Assembly (NCBI GenBank): GCA_002383285.1
Contig: DFXU01000031.1
Span: 33,984 to 58,162, forward strand
Source: Caryophanales bacterium UBA4100
GTDB lineage: Bacteria > Bacillota > Bacilli > Paenibacillales > UBA4045
Length of the DNA stretch: 24,179 nucleotides
Direction: 5' to 3'
Shown: piece by piece, positions 13,209-21,093 of the stretch
Numbering within the stretch: position 1 is the first letter of the stretch
How the letters are laid out: every line of letters starts with the position of its first letter
The notes under the pieces: generated by a model
The model's database searches: none
Seen by the model: only the letters and a program-made list of their open reading frames with translations
Told to the model about the DNA's origin: nothing
Translations under genes and position numbers: made by a program

Positions 13209-14165
13209 ATGCTTAAAACTGTGCCGGTCGAACAAGCTCAAGTATACGTTCCACCGAAACGTTCTATATGGAAGGAGTATAGGAGACATTCATTTTTATT
13301 CTATTTATTGATTCCTGGACTGCTCTGGTATGCGATCTTTCATTACGGGCCTCTCTATGGCATCCAACTAGCATTTAAGGACTTTAGAATTGTAGAGGGT
13401 ATTTGGGGTAGTGCTTGGGTGGGGTTCAAGCATTTCGAGTCGATGTTTTTCATCTCCGAGCAATTTCCGAGGATTCTAAAAAATACAATTGTTATTAGTT
13501 TTTATCACATCATATTCGGGTTTCCAGCGCCTATTATTCTTGCACTACTTTTTAACGAGATACGGTTAAAGCTATTCAAACGGATTACGCAGTCGATTTC
13601 CTATCTACCTCATTTTTTATCATGGGTCGTCATGGGTGGTTTGCTCGCTGAGTTTCTTTCACCATCAACTGGTGTTGTCAACTACATCACTGGCTTGTTC
13701 GGTGTCGAACCCATTTATTTTATGGCTGATCCTAATTATTTCAGATTCACTCTAGTTTTATCCGGCATATGGAAGGAAATTGGCTGGGGAACAATTATTT
13801 ATTTGGCTGCACTTGCTAGTATAGATCCAACCTTATATGAAGCGGCGATCGCAGATGGTGCGAATCGATGGAAACAAATGATCCATATAACGATTCCTTC
13901 TATTCTGCCCGTCATATCAATTATGTTCCTACTCAGAATTGGCGGTTTACTCGATGCCGGTTTCGACCAAGTTCTAAATTTATACAATGCAGCGGTGTAT
14001 AGCACCGGAGATATCCTCGACACCTATGTATTCCGAGTCGGGATTCAACAATTGCAATACAGCTTAACAACTGCAGTCGGATTGTTCAAGAATGTAGTTG
14101 GGCTTATCATGGTTCTCTCCGCCAATTACATTATAAAAAAAATGGGGCAAGATGGGCTATATTAA
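13209..14165 (+). CDS. ABC sugar transporter permease, LplB type
   Basis: The 318-residue membrane protein has six predicted transmembrane segments. It opens with the LplB-type sequence LLIPGLLWYAIFHYGPLYGI near residues 35-54. The cytoplasmic EAA loop that docks the ATPase is clear: EAAIADGANRWKQMIHITIP near residues 216-235. Start: ATG 13209 with GGAGG about 7 bases upstream. It heads an operon of two permeases, a binding lipoprotein and a GH42 glycosidase, with no ATPase gene. Importers of this type usually share a multipurpose MsmX-like ATPase encoded elsewhere. The promoter carries the same palindrome as the divergent catabolic operon, so the substrate probably feeds that pathway; oligosaccharides or a sugar glycoside are plausible. 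Confidence 0.92.
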   Translation: MLKTVPVEQAQVYVPPKRSIWKEYRRHSFLFYLLIPGLLWYAIFHYGPLYGIQLAFKDFRIVEGIWGSAWVGFKHFESMFFISEQFPRILKNTIVISFYHIIFGFPAPIILALLFNEIRLKLFKRITQSISYLPHFLSWVVMGGLLAEFLSPSTGVVNYITGLFGVEPIYFMADPNYFRFTLVLSGIWKEIGWGTIIYLAALASIDPTLYEAAIADGANRWKQMIHITIPSILPVISIMFLLRIGGLLDAGFDQVLNLYNAAVYSTGDILDTYVFRVGIQQLQYSLTTAVGLFKNVVGLIMVLSANYIIKKMGQDGLY

Positions 14166-14197
14166 TGGTTCTACATTAAAAAGGAAGTGATTCTTGA

Positions 14198-15079
14198 ATG
14201 ATACGCATGTCTATCGGAGAGAAAATTTTTCAAATATTTGCTGTTAGTATTATTACGTTGATGTGCATAACCATGCTTTTCCCTTTTATACATTTGCTCT
14301 CTGTGTCGTTCAGCTCACCGGCAGAAGCGACTCGACCTGGCATTCACTTGATTCCGAAAGACATTTCCTTTGAGGCATATAAAAAAACATTACAATCCAC
14401 AAGAATGTGGATCGGCTTCGGCAACTCGGTATTCCGGACCGTAATCGGAGCCGCAGCCGCACTATTCATGATGGCAATTACGGCTTATCCATTATCTAAG
14501 AAGTATTTGCCCCATCGGCCGTTCTATAATCTGATCATTATTATGACTTTGTTTTTTAGCGGGGGGCTTATACCCTCTTACTTGCTAATTAAGAATATCG
14601 GTTTGATGGATTCCTATTTGGTTTATATCGTACCGATGTTAATCGCTACATTCTCCCTGCTGATCATGCGCAATTTCTTCATGGGTATTCCAGCAGAGCT
14701 AGAGGATTCAGCCAAAATCGATGGTGCTAACGACTTCCGAATATTAATGTCTATTGTCCTACCGCTCTCCAAGCCAATTCTTGCAACAATCGGTTTATGG
14801 CAAGCCGTCAACCATTGGAATGCTTGGTTCGATGCGCTAATGTACATACAGACCCCTTCCAAGATGGTGTTGCAGCTTTATCTGCGTCGACTGATTATCT
14901 CTAATGAACATTCAGAGCTCAACGCGATAATGAGTCAGGATGTTGGGGTGCAGGAGGTTATACCTGAAACGATTAAAGCAGCGGTATTGATTGTCGTGAC
15001 AGTTCCGATCGTGCTCGTATATCCATTCCTACAAAAGTATTTTGTCAAAGGCGCATTGATTGGTTCTTTAAAGGGTTAA
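14198..15079 (+). CDS. ABC sugar transporter permease, YtcP type
   Basis: The 293-residue second membrane subunit has about six transmembrane segments. The EAA-type loop reads ELEDSAKIDGANDFRILMSI near residues 167-186, followed by VLPLSKPILATIGLW. It begins 32 bases after the first permease gene with AAGGAAGTGAT upstream. It ends with the family-typical KYFVKGALIGSLKG. It partners the LplB-type permease and the lipoprotein that follows. Confidence 0.92.
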   Translation: MIRMSIGEKIFQIFAVSIITLMCITMLFPFIHLLSVSFSSPAEATRPGIHLIPKDISFEAYKKTLQSTRMWIGFGNSVFRTVIGAAAALFMMAITAYPLSKKYLPHRPFYNLIIIMTLFFSGGLIPSYLLIKNIGLMDSYLVYIVPMLIATFSLLIMRNFFMGIPAELEDSAKIDGANDFRILMSIVLPLSKPILATIGLWQAVNHWNAWFDALMYIQTPSKMVLQLYLRRLIISNEHSELNAIMSQDVGVQEVIPETIKAAVLIVVTVPIVLVYPFLQKYFVKGALIGSLKG

Positions 15080-15095
15080 TAGCTTGCAAGCGCAC

Positions 15096-15130
15096 GCTTC
15101 CATTCTTAATAAGATTGATACTTTGGAAGC
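15096..15130 (+). other. Intergenic stem-loop before the binding-protein gene
   Basis: GCTTCCA (15096-15102) pairs with TGGAAGC (15124-15130), and an inner TCTTAATAAGA can form a second small hairpin. There is no T-run, so it is probably not a terminator. Such hairpins before a binding-protein gene often stabilise its mRNA and raise its level over the permeases; that role is inferred. Confidence 0.35.
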
Positions 15131-15161
15131 TTAAGCTAAATAAATTATTAGGGGGATGAAC

Positions 15162-16730
15162 ATGAAATTAGGCAACTTGTCAAAAACAATATTACTTTGC
15201 TTCCTCTGCATAGCTCTTGTAGCTTGCAGCAATAACAACGGCAATAACACAGCAATCAAAGCTGAGAATGCTCCTAACAATGCAGTCGAGAAGGACGAGG
15301 CACCGATCACAATTTCTTGGCTCAGCTTCAATCCACCGGAAACAGATGACTCGCCCGTTCAAAAAGCGTTAGAAGCAAAATTCAACGTAAAGTTTAAGAA
15401 CATTCGAGTAGAAAGACAGCAATATTATGCTCAGATGGTTCAAAAAATCGGTGCAGGGGAAATTCCCGACGTCATCTATCTAGAAGGTGCACAGCAAGTA
15501 GCAGACTTTCAAAACCAAGGCGTCCTTGCTGATTTACCTATGGACGAGATCAGAGGCGTAATGCCAGAATACATCAGCTCATTGGAAGCGCTTAATCCAA
15601 ATTTACTTACCAACGGACTTGTCAATGGTGAGAATTACAGTATTCCGCTCGCATGGTTGGACGGAGAGCTCCCCTTTTTAGCTGGTTATAACAAAAATTG
15701 GATGGATAAGCTCGGATACACAGAACCACCTACGACGCTTGATGAGTTCGAAGAGCTACTTCGCAAAATGCGTGATGAAGACCCTGATGGTAACAATGCT
15801 AAAGACACCATCGGTTACTCTGCTCAGGGCGTAGACGGGCGTTCCTTTGTTTCCGTATACGGGGCATTTCAAGTCCGTAACGACTGGATGGTCGATGATA
15901 ATGGCACAATTTATAACGGTGTTATTACAGACAATTTCCGTGAAGCATTAAAGGTTCTTCAAAGATGGTACAAGGATGGTTTAATTGATAAAGAGTTTAT
16001 TACGAAGAATGTAAGTGATGCTCATGACGATTTCAATAATAACAAAGTTGGAGTCCGTGATTGGATGTCGTTCCAATTCCAGAAGGAACTAGGCATAATC
16101 GGTAATCAATTTTACAATATTAATCCTAACAATGAGATCATGATTGGCAAGCCCCTTGAAGGCCCTTACGGACAAGGCAAAGCTTATTCTTATAGCGCAA
16201 TCAACGGCTTCATTGCTCTTGGCAAACAAGTACAGGACGATCCTAAGAAGAAGCAGCGCATCTTAGAAATTCTAAATGCCCTTGCCACTGATGATGAAAC
16301 ATTCTTACTAGCAGGCTACGGTGTCGAAGGTGAGCATTATGACATGGTTGACGGCTTACCAGTTAGTAAAGAAGAATATAAAACTGAAACAACGAAGTTG
16401 AAAATCGGAGCCGGATTGTTCTACGGTATTTTCTCTACAAAATCAGTTCCGATGAGTAAATATGAATCTACGGAAGCAATACGTGATTTCAAGACTCAAT
16501 TGGCTGAAGGTGTCACTACAATGCCCGGCCTTGGACTCACCGCTCCGGATGTAACAATTCAATATCCTGAGCTCGGTACTTTCGTAGCGGAGAGCACCTT
16601 GAAATTCATAACTGGGGAGTATAATCTCGAGGGCGATTTCGATAAATTCAGAGAGACGTTCCTCAAAACAGGTGGTCAGGCCATTACGGATGCATTTAAT
16701 GTCAAATATAAAGGCGCCTATAAAAAATAA
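15162..16730 (+). CDS. Extracellular solute-binding lipoprotein (family 1, LipO/YtcQ-like)
   Basis: The 522-residue lipoprotein has a signal peptide with lipobox L-V-A-C; the lipidated Cys is about residue 22, followed by an Asn-rich linker. The mature protein begins with ITISWLSFNPPETDDSPVQK and shows the binding-protein pattern AQMVQKIGAGEIPDVIYLEG. The C-terminal half has the segment IREFK/FR-like helices seen in large sugar-binding proteins of Paenibacillus and Bacillus. The ATG at 15162 is chosen because AGGGGG lies 6 bases upstream; the ATG at 15156 directly abuts it. It captures the substrate for the two permeases. Sequence alone does not show whether the ligand is neutral or carries a sulfonate. 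Confidence 0.9.
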   Translation: MKLGNLSKTILLCFLCIALVACSNNNGNNTAIKAENAPNNAVEKDEAPITISWLSFNPPETDDSPVQKALEAKFNVKFKNIRVERQQYYAQMVQKIGAGEIPDVIYLEGAQQVADFQNQGVLADLPMDEIRGVMPEYISSLEALNPNLLTNGLVNGENYSIPLAWLDGELPFLAGYNKNWMDKLGYTEPPTTLDEFEELLRKMRDEDPDGNNAKDTIGYSAQGVDGRSFVSVYGAFQVRNDWMVDDNGTIYNGVITDNFREALKVLQRWYKDGLIDKEFITKNVSDAHDDFNNNKVGVRDWMSFQFQKELGIIGNQFYNINPNNEIMIGKPLEGPYGQGKAYSYSAINGFIALGKQVQDDPKKKQRILEILNALATDDETFLLAGYGVEGEHYDMVDGLPVSKEEYKTETTKLKIGAGLFYGIFSTKSVPMSKYESTEAIRDFKTQLAEGVTTMPGLGLTAPDVTIQYPELGTFVAESTLKFITGEYNLEGDFDKFRETFLKTGGQAITDAFNVKYKGAYKK

Positions 16731-16789
16731 ACAGATGCCATAGCCTTTAGCATACGATCCCGATGTCATAGACATCGGGGATCTGTTTT
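16729..16789 (+). terminator. Rho-independent terminator or attenuating hairpin after the binding-protein gene
   Basis: GATCCCGATGTC (16756-16767) pairs with GACATCGGGGATC (16771-16783) over a 3-base loop with one bulged G, followed by TGTTTT. In addition AAACAGAT at 16729-16736 can pair with ATCTGTTT at 16781-16788, so an alternative longer fold exists. It lies between the binding-protein and GH42 genes and should lower, but not abolish, expression of the latter. Confidence 0.65.
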
Positions 16790-16846
16790 GACAATAAAGG
16801 AATCTACCTGCGTGGTAAAGAAATATAACTTGGGAGGAATTTTACT

Positions 16847-18805
16847 GTGGATAACAAACTATATATTGGTTCAGTCTATTATCCTGAACATTGGCCGAGA
16901 GAACGTTGGCCACACGACATCCAATTGATGAAAGAAGCAGGTGTCAATGTCTTGCGTCTGGGTGAACTTGCCTGGTCCAAGCTTGAGCCCACGGATGGAC
17001 AATTCGACTTTTCCATGTATGACGACTTTATAGAATTAGTAGCTGAAATAGGTGTAAAGATCGTGCTCGGGACGCCGATCGAAGGCTCTCCAGTATGGCT
17101 GCGTCACAAATTTCCAGATGTTGTGGCTAAGAACAAGTTCCGCATTCTGCACGCAGAACGTGGTCATCATTGCCATAATAACAAAGACTTTGCCTTCCAT
17201 GTCAGCCGAATTACCACGAAGATGGCGGAGCATTACGCAAATCATCCCGCTGTCATCGGCTGGCAGCTCGACAACGAAATGCGCGCCGTCCCGTGTTATT
17301 GCAACGTATGCGAAGATGGGTTTAGGGACTGGCTTCAGGATAGATACGGTACGCTCGATCAATTAAACGAGTCATGGGGCACTGTCTTCTGGAGCCAGGT
17401 ATACAACACTTGGGACGAAGTCAAACTGCCTGCAGCGGATCAATTAACGATAACGGTCAGCCAGCAGCTCGATTTCAACCGATTTCAGTCCGATTCGACA
17501 GTGCACCATATGAACCGCATGGTCGATATCGTCAAGAAACATGGACCGCATCAATTTACGACCCACAACTCGCTCGGGCTTTATCTTATGTTAGATTTGA
17601 ACAAGCTTGGTGAAAAGCTTGACTATATGGGTGTCGACTTTTATCCACATGTCGATTCCGACAATATCGATACTGTCCTTAGCCAGGATCTACATCGCGG
17701 TACGAAACGAAAAAACTTCTGGGTAATGGAGCAGAAGAACGGTTATTTCAACTACAGTGACTATAATTTGGCCATTGAACCGGGACTTGTGCGTTTATGG
17801 GCGCTTCAGGATATTGCTAGAGGCGCGAATGCGGTCCTGTTCTATCGCTGGCGATCAGGCCGTTATAGCTGGGAACAGAATCCGAACGGTATACTCCGGC
17901 ATGACGGTACACCGAGAAGAGCCTATTATGAAATTCAACAGTTGACAGGCGAACTGGAAGCAATCAGCAGCCAACTGGCCGAGACCGAAGTAGAAGCACC
18001 GGTTGCCATTCTACATAGCTATGAGATTGCCTGGGCATTCGAAGCACACAAACAGTATACGAACTTCAGCTATCGTGGTCATATTATCTCTTATTATAAA
18101 GCGCTGCTTCGGATGGGTGTCACCGTCGATTTGGTCGATCCCTCTGTGGATCTCTCCAGATACAAGTTTGTTATTGCCCCATCTCTTCTGATGGTAAACG
18201 ACGATATTCACCAGAACTTAATGCGTTATGTCGAGAACGGTGGACAATTGATTATCGGGGCCCGAAGTGGAATGAAGAATTGGGAGAACGTTACGATCGA
18301 TACCCCTTGGCCAGGATTATTATCCGAGATGGCTGGAATTGAAATCGATGAGTTCGAAGTGCTACCAGACAAGTACACCAATACAGTTTCGTATGAGGGG
18401 AAAGAGTATTCGGTTAAAGTTTGGCTCGATATGCTCAGATTAACAACTGCCGAATCCATGGCAGTATATAAGGAAAAGTTTTATGCAGGTAGGACGGCGA
18501 TCTCCAGAAACAAATATGGGAAGGGCGTTGTGTATTATGTGGGTGTGATGGGCAGTGAGGAATTGTTCCGCGATTTGATCACACATGTCGCAGATGAGAC
18601 CGGACTCTCCTATACCTCGTTGCCAGATGGCATCTTCGTAAGCAGCAGGGTCAAAGACAACGATAGGTATACATTCTACGTGAACATCAACAAAGAGCCG
18701 ACCATGGTTAAGCTATTAGAGAACGGTAACCATGCCGTAAGTGGCAACAGCTTGTCCGGAGAAGTGCTCATAAAGGGTCTGGATGTATTGATCGTTCATT
18801 CGTAA
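16847..18805 (+). CDS. GH42 beta-galactosidase, cytoplasmic
   Basis: The 652-residue enzyme lacks a signal peptide. The N-terminal TIM barrel starts with GSVYYPEHWPRERW. The acid/base Glu144 is in IGWQLDNEM and the nucleophile Glu295 in FWVMEQKNGY. The GH42 zinc cluster is visible as Cys109 plus Cys150, Cys152 and Cys155 (PCYCNVC). The trimerisation domain (about 390-590) and a short C-terminal beta domain follow. Start: GTG 16847 with GGGAGG 9 bases upstream. It is the last gene of the transporter operon, after a hairpin; a perfect TTGACA at 16788 has no obvious -10. It most likely releases galactose from imported beta-galactosides. That would link it to the DgoD-type pathway if the substrate is galactose; GH42 members can also be alpha-L-arabinopyranosidases. 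Confidence 0.92.
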   Translation: MDNKLYIGSVYYPEHWPRERWPHDIQLMKEAGVNVLRLGELAWSKLEPTDGQFDFSMYDDFIELVAEIGVKIVLGTPIEGSPVWLRHKFPDVVAKNKFRILHAERGHHCHNNKDFAFHVSRITTKMAEHYANHPAVIGWQLDNEMRAVPCYCNVCEDGFRDWLQDRYGTLDQLNESWGTVFWSQVYNTWDEVKLPAADQLTITVSQQLDFNRFQSDSTVHHMNRMVDIVKKHGPHQFTTHNSLGLYLMLDLNKLGEKLDYMGVDFYPHVDSDNIDTVLSQDLHRGTKRKNFWVMEQKNGYFNYSDYNLAIEPGLVRLWALQDIARGANAVLFYRWRSGRYSWEQNPNGILRHDGTPRRAYYEIQQLTGELEAISSQLAETEVEAPVAILHSYEIAWAFEAHKQYTNFSYRGHIISYYKALLRMGVTVDLVDPSVDLSRYKFVIAPSLLMVNDDIHQNLMRYVENGGQLIIGARSGMKNWENVTIDTPWPGLLSEMAGIEIDEFEVLPDKYTNTVSYEGKEYSVKVWLDMLRLTTAESMAVYKEKFYAGRTAISRNKYGKGVVYYVGVMGSEELFRDLITHVADETGLSYTSLPDGIFVSSRVKDNDRYTFYVNINKEPTMVKLLENGNHAVSGNSLSGEVLIKGLDVLIVHS

Positions 18806-18825
18806 ATCTTGATTCCTTCACTAAT

Positions 18826-18860
18826 AAAACCCGACCTTGGTTTGACCAGGTCGGGTTTAT
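18826..18860. terminator. Bidirectional terminator between convergent GH42 and DUF4185 genes
   Basis: AAACCCGACC-T-TGGT pairs with ACCA-GGTCGGGTTT around a 3-base loop, with a single bulged T, and has A- and T-rich flanks on both sides. It lies 21 bases after the GH42 stop and about 28 bases past the stop of the opposite gene, so it can end both transcripts. Confidence 0.85.
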
Positions 18861-18887
18861 TATCTTGAATAGGTAATTAAATTTCTA

Positions 18888-21047
18888 TTATTGAACTAGT
18901 ATCGATACATTGGAGATGGGCTGCAATCCTGCTATCGAGTCAGCTACGAATAGCTTCGCAGTATAACCCGAGCTGTTGCCCGGCAACATAAATCCAGCAG
19001 TTACGGTTTCTGTCGCACCCGAGGTAATGGATTGTGATATGCCGGCTACATTCTCGACTCCACCCTTTTTGTTATACAATACGAGCACTAATGTTACAGG
19101 AGTCGTCGAGCTGGTATTGCTCCTCAGCTCGGCTGTCGCAATGACCATTCCTTTCTGTGGTAATTGCTCAAGTAAATTTAAGCTACCGTCAGTGAAGATT
19201 ACGTTATTAATGCTATATTCTGGTCCTGTTACAACAATTGTCCTCGTAACCGGGTTAGAGGTATTTCCTTCTGCATCTGTGACCTTGTAAGTTAAAGTAT
19301 AAGTTCCAACCACACTTGTGTCTACAGTGCCTTCTTTAACGATTTTATGCGTAAGATCGCCATCCAAGTTATCGATTGCCGTTGCACCTAGATCGGTAAA
19401 CGAATCATCCAAATTAACCTGAACCGTCTGTTCACCATTTAAAGTGACCACTGGTGCAGTTGCATCAACGGCTAATAGCATGAAGTCATCCATTTGTACC
19501 CATGTATCGCCATTCGTCCAATACCCGGAGAATACAGTGACGGAAGTATTCGCTCCGGAATTAAATTTTACCGTCTGCTTTGTGTAGCTGTCATTTCTTC
19601 CATATTTAACTTCAGCTAGAATCTTCCCTGCAGAACCTCTAGCTCCGAAGTAACCGTCATTCAGATTTTGTGATGACTTCAGAAATCCAGTCAGTCTATA
19701 TTCGGTATTAGGTATTACCGGAACGCTTTGTGTGATCGCATTCCAGCCGACATTGTTTCTCATCCACACATTGTTCTTCCCGCCTCTTGCTAAACCAAGA
19801 TTGCGATCGATTCCACCGTTCCCGCTCTCAAGCACCCAAGGAGCTGCAATGGAACCGGTTGTTTGATTCTCAAAGGAAGGATCAGCAATCAGATTTTTCG
19901 CTGGAGTACCAACGTCTAGCTTGGACTTCATGAGAACTACATTATAAGGTCCCCACTCCGACATTAAGAAATATAAGTCTCTGCCGTCATTCGTCCAAGG
20001 ATGGATGAATGCGCCATACAATCCTGGGTATTCTGCACCCGTTGCAATTTCAGTCTCTGCGGACCATCCACCAGTCAAGCTGGAGGAGCTTCTCATGACG
20101 ATTGCGTAACGGTTCTCGTTCAGATAAGTCATCATGTATTTGTTATAGTACGAGTTGTATACAACAGACAATTCGCTTACGGGCTGTTCAACAATCGGAA
20201 CCGCTGCAGCTTCGTTATTAAGCACCCAGCCTGTACCGTTCCAGTATTCATATTGTTCGAAATCTAGCATATCAGCTTCTGCAACCCTTGCCAAATAAGC
20301 AGCATCAAATCGGCCCACAGGAGTCCCGAACATATATACATAGCCGTCTTCCTTCAAATATGCAGCCTGACCAAATTTGCTGGTAGCACCCCATTTCACA
20401 CCAGACTTCGTCCAGTTCTGCCCCTCATCATCGGAGTACGCGATTTCAGAGAAGTTGGTATTCCATCTGCCTGCTGCTCCCCAATTTTTAATTTGCATAT
20501 AGTGAATATAATGTCGAGCTCCTACAGTAATACCCGCTGTCGGGATCGCTGTGAAATCACCACTTCCGTTAGTGATGTGATCGGAGTGAATTATTTCTTT
20601 GGCATAATTAGGAGTTGCTGGATCAGCAATCATTGTAGAGAAGAGAATGCCGTCTGACACATCGGTATCCTTGGATATAGCTAGTAAATTACCTCTCCAT
20701 CCAGTACCACCGCCACCGAAGCCGCCCCATCCATCATCATAAGAATCACCGAAAGCAATCATCACTTTCTTATCATCTGGATCCGTGGTTGCATCCCAAA
20801 TCACTCCCAAATCTGTAGCTCTCAAGGCATAATTGGTGTGCGTTTGACTTGGATTTGGGATCGTTTCTCCCTCTAGCGTCGGACCAGTTACTCTTGCAAT
20901 CTTAACCGCTTTACTAGCTATGAGCTCCTCTGTAGGTGAAAGCGTCATTGTTGAGGTTTCAGCGAGTGAAGGTACTGTAAGTGATAGTATGAGTAACATC
21001 AAGAGAATCGTTGTTAAGACAGACTTTGGTCTATTATTGTGATTCAT
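18888..21047 (-). CDS. Secreted DUF4185 (GH183-type) protein A with CBM-like, DUF5011 and C-terminal domains
   Basis: The 719-residue protein has a signal peptide (about residues 1-29, ending SLAETS). A DUF4185 beta-propeller-like domain follows at about 45-380: TDLGVIW, MIAFGDSYDDGWGGF, YIHYMQIKNWG, YSDDEGQNW and GLYGAFIHPWT. Then come a carbohydrate-binding-like module (about 389-530), an Ig-like DUF5011 domain (about 532-612; VTLNGEQTVQV to TYTLTYKVTDAEGNTS) and a beta-rich C-terminal region. DUF4185 is the family renamed GH183 after endo-D-arabinanases from mycobacteria and Bacteroidota; arabinan cleavage here is inferred. The start ATG 21047 has GGGAGG upstream. It is the third and last gene of a same-strand trio, 46 bases after the middle one, and ends at a bidirectional terminator. 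Confidence 0.85.
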   Translation of the reverse strand: MNHNNRPKSVLTTILLMLLILSLTVPSLAETSTMTLSPTEELIASKAVKIARVTGPTLEGETIPNPSQTHTNYALRATDLGVIWDATTDPDDKKVMIAFGDSYDDGWGGFGGGGTGWRGNLLAISKDTDVSDGILFSTMIADPATPNYAKEIIHSDHITNGSGDFTAIPTAGITVGARHYIHYMQIKNWGAAGRWNTNFSEIAYSDDEGQNWTKSGVKWGATSKFGQAAYLKEDGYVYMFGTPVGRFDAAYLARVAEADMLDFEQYEYWNGTGWVLNNEAAAVPIVEQPVSELSVVYNSYYNKYMMTYLNENRYAIVMRSSSSLTGGWSAETEIATGAEYPGLYGAFIHPWTNDGRDLYFLMSEWGPYNVVLMKSKLDVGTPAKNLIADPSFENQTTGSIAAPWVLESGNGGIDRNLGLARGGKNNVWMRNNVGWNAITQSVPVIPNTEYRLTGFLKSSQNLNDGYFGARGSAGKILAEVKYGRNDSYTKQTVKFNSGANTSVTVFSGYWTNGDTWVQMDDFMLLAVDATAPVVTLNGEQTVQVNLDDSFTDLGATAIDNLDGDLTHKIVKEGTVDTSVVGTYTLTYKVTDAEGNTSNPVTRTIVVTGPEYSINNVIFTDGSLNLLEQLPQKGMVIATAELRSNTSSTTPVTLVLVLYNKKGGVENVAGISQSITSGATETVTAGFMLPGNSSGYTAKLFVADSIAGLQPISNVSILVQ

Positions 21048-21093
21048 GATTTGATTTCCTCCCCGTTTTCAGATCATTTGACTACCCCAAACT

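Noticed and set aside
16788..16793. Perfect -35 hexamer TTGACA before the GH42 gene
   Set aside because: No -10 lies 16-18 bases downstream; TGGTAA at 19 bases is too weak to call a promoter.
19711..19719. A fourth GGTATTACC copy
   Set aside because: It lies inside the DUF4185 protein A coding sequence, lacks the AA/TT flanks and any promoter, and is explained by the encoded peptide.
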